A stretch of DNA of 64,000 nucleotides, taken from NCBI RefSeq assembly GCF_003544915.1, contig NZ_CP032097.1, positions 1,860,001 to 1,924,000 on the forward strand. Reading direction: 5' to 3'. This document shows, in pieces, positions 61,203-64,000 of this stretch. The stretch is from Arcobacter ellisii (GTDB lineage: Bacteria > Campylobacterota > Campylobacteria > Campylobacterales > Arcobacteraceae). The translations under genes were made by a program, and so were the position numbers. Every line of letters begins with the position of its first letter. The stretch's first letter is position 1. The notes under the pieces are model-generated. The model saw nothing but the letters and a program-made list of their open reading frames with translations. It was not told the origin of the DNA and ran no database searches.

Positions 61203-64000
61203 TTATCCTTTTATCTTATTAAAAAATATTGATTTACCTAAACCAACAAACAAAATTAAAAAAGCAATACCCAATAAATATTTCATATAAGAATCATCTT
61301 TATTACTATTTTTATTTTCACTTAACTCTTCTGTTTTTTCTTCATTTTTATTTTTTTGATTTTCTAGTTTTATCTCTTGGATAGAAGTTACATTATCATT
61401 TTTCTTCTCTTTTTCTATTCTACTTTCACTTAAAACTTCTTCTAATTTATTAGCTTCTTCTTTAGATATTTTTGATTTTACAAAATCATATATCGGATGA
61501 TTTGCATGGCTATGCCCACTTCCTGGAATTCCATGTTCTATTATATTTTTTGCAAATTTTTCTGAAAGCTCTTTTTGTGTTTTTTCATCTGCTTTCCAAA
61601 AATCTTTTTGAATTGCTACAAGCATCACAGCTAACATATTTGTCTGAACTTGAACTTGATAGTTTGAAGATAAAAACTCATCAAGTTTTAGATTTAACTT
61701 ATCATCAATATAAACAGCTTTAACCTCTTCCCAAACCCAATCTTTTATAATCTCAGGACTTGTTACTTGCCATCCCCATAAATACTCTACAAACTCACTT
61801 CCCATAGTTCTTGCACCACTATATCCTTCATTCATAAGTGGTTTTATCCATTGTGGATTTAAAAATCTTCCCCTTAACTCAGTTAAAAGTGCAGTTTCAA
61901 GTGGTGTGATTTTTAGGTTACTTGTATTTGAATTATCTATTACAAAACTATTTGGCTGTTTTCCAGTTACTTTTTCAATAGCTAAATTCAATCCTCCAAG
62001 ATAATCAAAAGTATCGTTATTATCCATTAATCCATATAAATTACTAGCTCTTCCTAAATATGTATTTTCAACTTTTTGAAGTTGTCTTTTAAAACTATCA
62101 ACTGATAACTGTGCATAACCATCTTCTGAATATGAATATCCCATTCTTTTTATGAAAACATCAGCTAACTCTTTTCTATCATTCCATGCACTTGAACGCT
62201 CTGCTAATCTATTTATTCCTGCTCCATAAGCACCAGGTGCAGTTGCAAAAACTCTTTTACTTGATATTTTTCCTAATTCATTTGCATCTATATTTGGATT
62301 TTGTTTTAAAATTTCCCTTGCTTCATCTACCCAATTTAAAGCAACACTATTTGTCTCAAGTGCTTCATTTCCACCTTTTTTCAAATCTCCCAATGGTTCT
62401 AATGCTTTATTTAATGCAAGGGTTAAAGCTGGATATTTTGAAACTATGTCATTATAACTAGCATCTAAAGTCAATAAAACTGCCTTATCTAGTAAAGCCA
62501 ATTGTGAAGAGTATAAATCCCTAAACAATCCAGAACCAGTGAAAATTACATCATATCTTCTTACTCTTTTTTCATCTAAAGGTAAAAGTTCTAACCCTTG
62601 TAAAATTCCTCTACTATTCCACACAGGTTTTAAACCTAATAAATCAAGTCCAAAAGCTATCATCGCACCTTCATCTCTTACTGTATCAGATGCCCATAAG
62701 ATTATCGCTTCTTTTTTCCTAATATCATAATTTTTATTTTCACGAACCTTTTGAGCTAACTTAACACCAATCTCATATCCAATACTACTTGGTATCAAAC
62801 TTCCATCAAGGGCATAAAAGTTTTTTCCAGTTGGAAGTGCCTCTTTAGTTCTAATTGGGTCATTTCCTTTTCCTGCAATTATATATCCACCATTTAACGC
62901 ATTTAGTAAAGAAGTCATCTCATTTTTTGGAGATTTTATAAGATTTGCTTTTACTTCTTCATTGTTCTCTTCACCCATTGATTTAAGCATGATATTTACT
63001 GCTTCATTATTCCAATCTTGCCCAAAAGTATGAAGTCCTAAAGGCATAAACTCTTCTTGTAAATGAGTTAAATAATGCCCAACTTCATGAAGTAAAAACT
63101 CATCATCAACCTCATCAAATCCAATACCACGAATTTTTAACTCTTCATCCATACTTTTAATAAGTTCATCTTTTAGGTTTGCTTTATCTATTGATTCTTT
63201 TATCTTTTTAATAGAGTTTTTTCTAACTATTTCATCTGTTGCAGATTCAGCACTCTCAATTAACTGTCTAATTTGTAATAAATCATCATAAAGTTTTGTA
63301 ATTGATAAAGGTGGTGTTAAATGGTCAATCATAATAGCCTGACCTCTTCTTTTTGCTTGAATTCCTTCACCAACTCCATCAACAATATATGGATAAATAC
63401 TTGGCATATTTCCAATCATCAAATATGGATAATCTTTTGAAGTAAGCCCTACACTTTTTCTTGGTAAAAACTCATAGGTTGAGTGTCTTCCCACGTGAAC
63501 AACAGCATCAGCTTTAAAACTATCTTTTATAAAATGATAAAAAGCTAAATATTGATGAGTTGGAGGAAATGATAAGTTTGCATGAAGTAACTCTTCATTT
63601 AATTCCCAACCACGAGGTGGTTGTGGAGCTAAAAGAATATTTCCAAACTCCACACTTGGAAGTAAAAGTTTATCTTCATAAACCATCACATTTCCAGGTG
63701 CTTCACCCCAACCTTTTATCCCTTCAATTCCTAAATCAATAACAGCTTTTTTTAAAGATTCCATAGTCTCAAATGAAAACTCTTTTTCTTCTTGAGATAG
63801 AGTTAAAATATTTTCATATTCTTCTTTTAATTGTGCTAATAGATTTACAGCTCTTTGTCTACTTTCACTTCTTACTCCATCCATTGCATGGTGAAGATTA
63901 TCCATAGTTTTATGCATATAATCTTTCATTGAACCATAAGCTAAAGCTTTGTTTGTTGGAGATATTGTTTTAATTTCATCTGTTAAAAAATTTCTAATCT
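61203..64000 (-). CDS. Membrane-anchored CobN-like chelatase subunit (5' end outside window)
   Basis: The frame runs to the right edge, so the N-terminus is missing; 932 or so residues are visible. CobN/magnesium chelatase H hallmarks include YEDKLLLPSVEFGNILLAPQPPRGW-like text, VVHVGRHSTYEFLPRK, LHEVGHYLTHLQEEFMP, GKNFYALDGSLIPSS, ILWASDTVRDEGAMIAFGL and TAPGAYGAGINRL. After a charged Lys/Glu/Asn linker the chain ends in one membrane helix (YLLGIAFLILFVGLG). Soluble CobN inserts cobalt into hydrogenobyrinate; this anchored form beside an ExbB-like motor belongs to a different group. HmuS-like heme dechelatase or cobalamin handling are candidates. Confidence 0.88.
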   Translation of the reverse strand, partial: IRNFLTDEIKTISPTNKALAYGSMKDYMHKTMDNLHHAMDGVRSESRQRAVNLLAQLKEEYENILTLSQEEKEFSFETMESLKKAVIDLGIEGIKGWGEAPGNVMVYEDKLLLPSVEFGNILLAPQPPRGWELNEELLHANLSFPPTHQYLAFYHFIKDSFKADAVVHVGRHSTYEFLPRKSVGLTSKDYPYLMIGNMPSIYPYIVDGVGEGIQAKRRGQAIMIDHLTPPLSITKLYDDLLQIRQLIESAESATDEIVRKNSIKKIKESIDKANLKDELIKSMDEELKIRGIGFDEVDDEFLLHEVGHYLTHLQEEFMPLGLHTFGQDWNNEAVNIMLKSMGEENNEEVKANLIKSPKNEMTSLLNALNGGYIIAGKGNDPIRTKEALPTGKNFYALDGSLIPSSIGYEIGVKLAQKVRENKNYDIRKKEAIILWASDTVRDEGAMIAFGLDLLGLKPVWNSRGILQGLELLPLDEKRVRRYDVIFTGSGLFRDLYSSQLALLDKAVLLTLDASYNDIVSKYPALTLALNKALEPLGDLKKGGNEALETNSVALNWVDEAREILKQNPNIDANELGKISSKRVFATAPGAYGAGINRLAERSSAWNDRKELADVFIKRMGYSYSEDGYAQLSVDSFKRQLQKVENTYLGRASNLYGLMDNNDTFDYLGGLNLAIEKVTGKQPNSFVIDNSNTSNLKITPLETALLTELRGRFLNPQWIKPLMNEGYSGARTMGSEFVEYLWGWQVTSPEIIKDWVWEEVKAVYIDDKLNLKLDEFLSSNYQVQVQTNMLAVMLVAIQKDFWKADEKTQKELSEKFAKNIIEHGIPGSGHSHANHPIYDFVKSKISKEEANKLEEVLSESRIEKEKKNDNVTSIQEIKLENQKNKNEEKTEELSENKNSNKDDSYMKYLLGIAFLILFVGLGKSIFFNKIKG

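Noticed and set aside
1-64000. CRISPR arrays, insertion sequences, prophage or integrative elements
   Set aside because: No regularly spaced repeats, transposase, integrase or phage structural genes were seen; base composition looks uniform to the eye.

Overview
This window is about 64 kb of a very AT-rich bacterial chromosome. Coding density is high, intergenic gaps are short, and AAGGA-type ribosome binding sites are common. The gene content points to the Arcobacter group of the Campylobacterota (Aliarcobacter or a close relative). The strongest single clue is ciaB at 28403-30286, which contains the two sites that, as I recall them, are targeted by the standard Arcobacter ciaB PCR primers, about 285 bp apart. 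No rRNA, CRISPR array, insertion sequence, integrase or prophage gene was seen. No gene-free stretch exceeds 300 bp; the longest (about 100-170 bp) hold promoters, operators or hairpins.

Layout. 1-3954: a truncated receiver-PAS protein convergent with two histidine kinase genes. 4104-4524: a four-tRNA cluster (Gln, Tyr, Phe, Leu). 4614-9278: an unknown gene, a dCache histidine kinase, an FMN reductase and a PAS-GGDEF-EAL protein. 9410-14113: a PIN-PhoH ATPase, a Fur-box-linked FeoB-associated small protein, an HD phosphohydrolase with a probable ATA start, pdxH, a zinc-ribbon protein and a small parvulin. 14151-21357: a diguanylate cyclase, dbpA, a DedA protein and two degenerate c-di-GMP proteins. 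21350-24116: the pxpABC 5-oxoprolinase operon. 24197-30286: a DUF4197 protein, a GNAT acetyltransferase, htpG and ciaB, with a CIRCE-like HrcA operator between htpG and ciaB. 30298-36769: a 1785-residue BvgS-like phosphorelay kinase and an HD-GYP response regulator. 36845-42705: a Let-type lipid transport operon with split letA and seven-MCE letB. 42848-47302: a truncated haemoglobin, a heme-c GGDEF-EAL protein and a SagB-like oxidoreductase. 47413-50947: a KdpDE-like two-component system, preceded by a 26-residue membrane peptide and followed by Ktr-type potassium transport genes. 50951-58569: two small membrane proteins, an outer membrane beta-barrel, large glutamate dehydrogenase, ybaK, a DNA alkylation repair protein, a monooxygenase-like protein and a membrane pentapeptide-like protein. 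58700-64000: an agmatinase-family enzyme, sodB and a DUF2149 / ExbB-like / CobN-like trio cut by the right edge.

The dominant theme is signalling. About twelve genes carry receiver, kinase, GGDEF, EAL or HD-GYP domains, and several of those domains have lost catalytic or phosphoacceptor residues. A second theme is envelope and metal or tetrapyrrole physiology: the Let system, the CobN/ExbB-like trio, the FeoB-associated peptide, SodB, and the haemoglobin beside a CxxCH sensor. All functions are read from motifs and recalled family knowledge; no database search was run.
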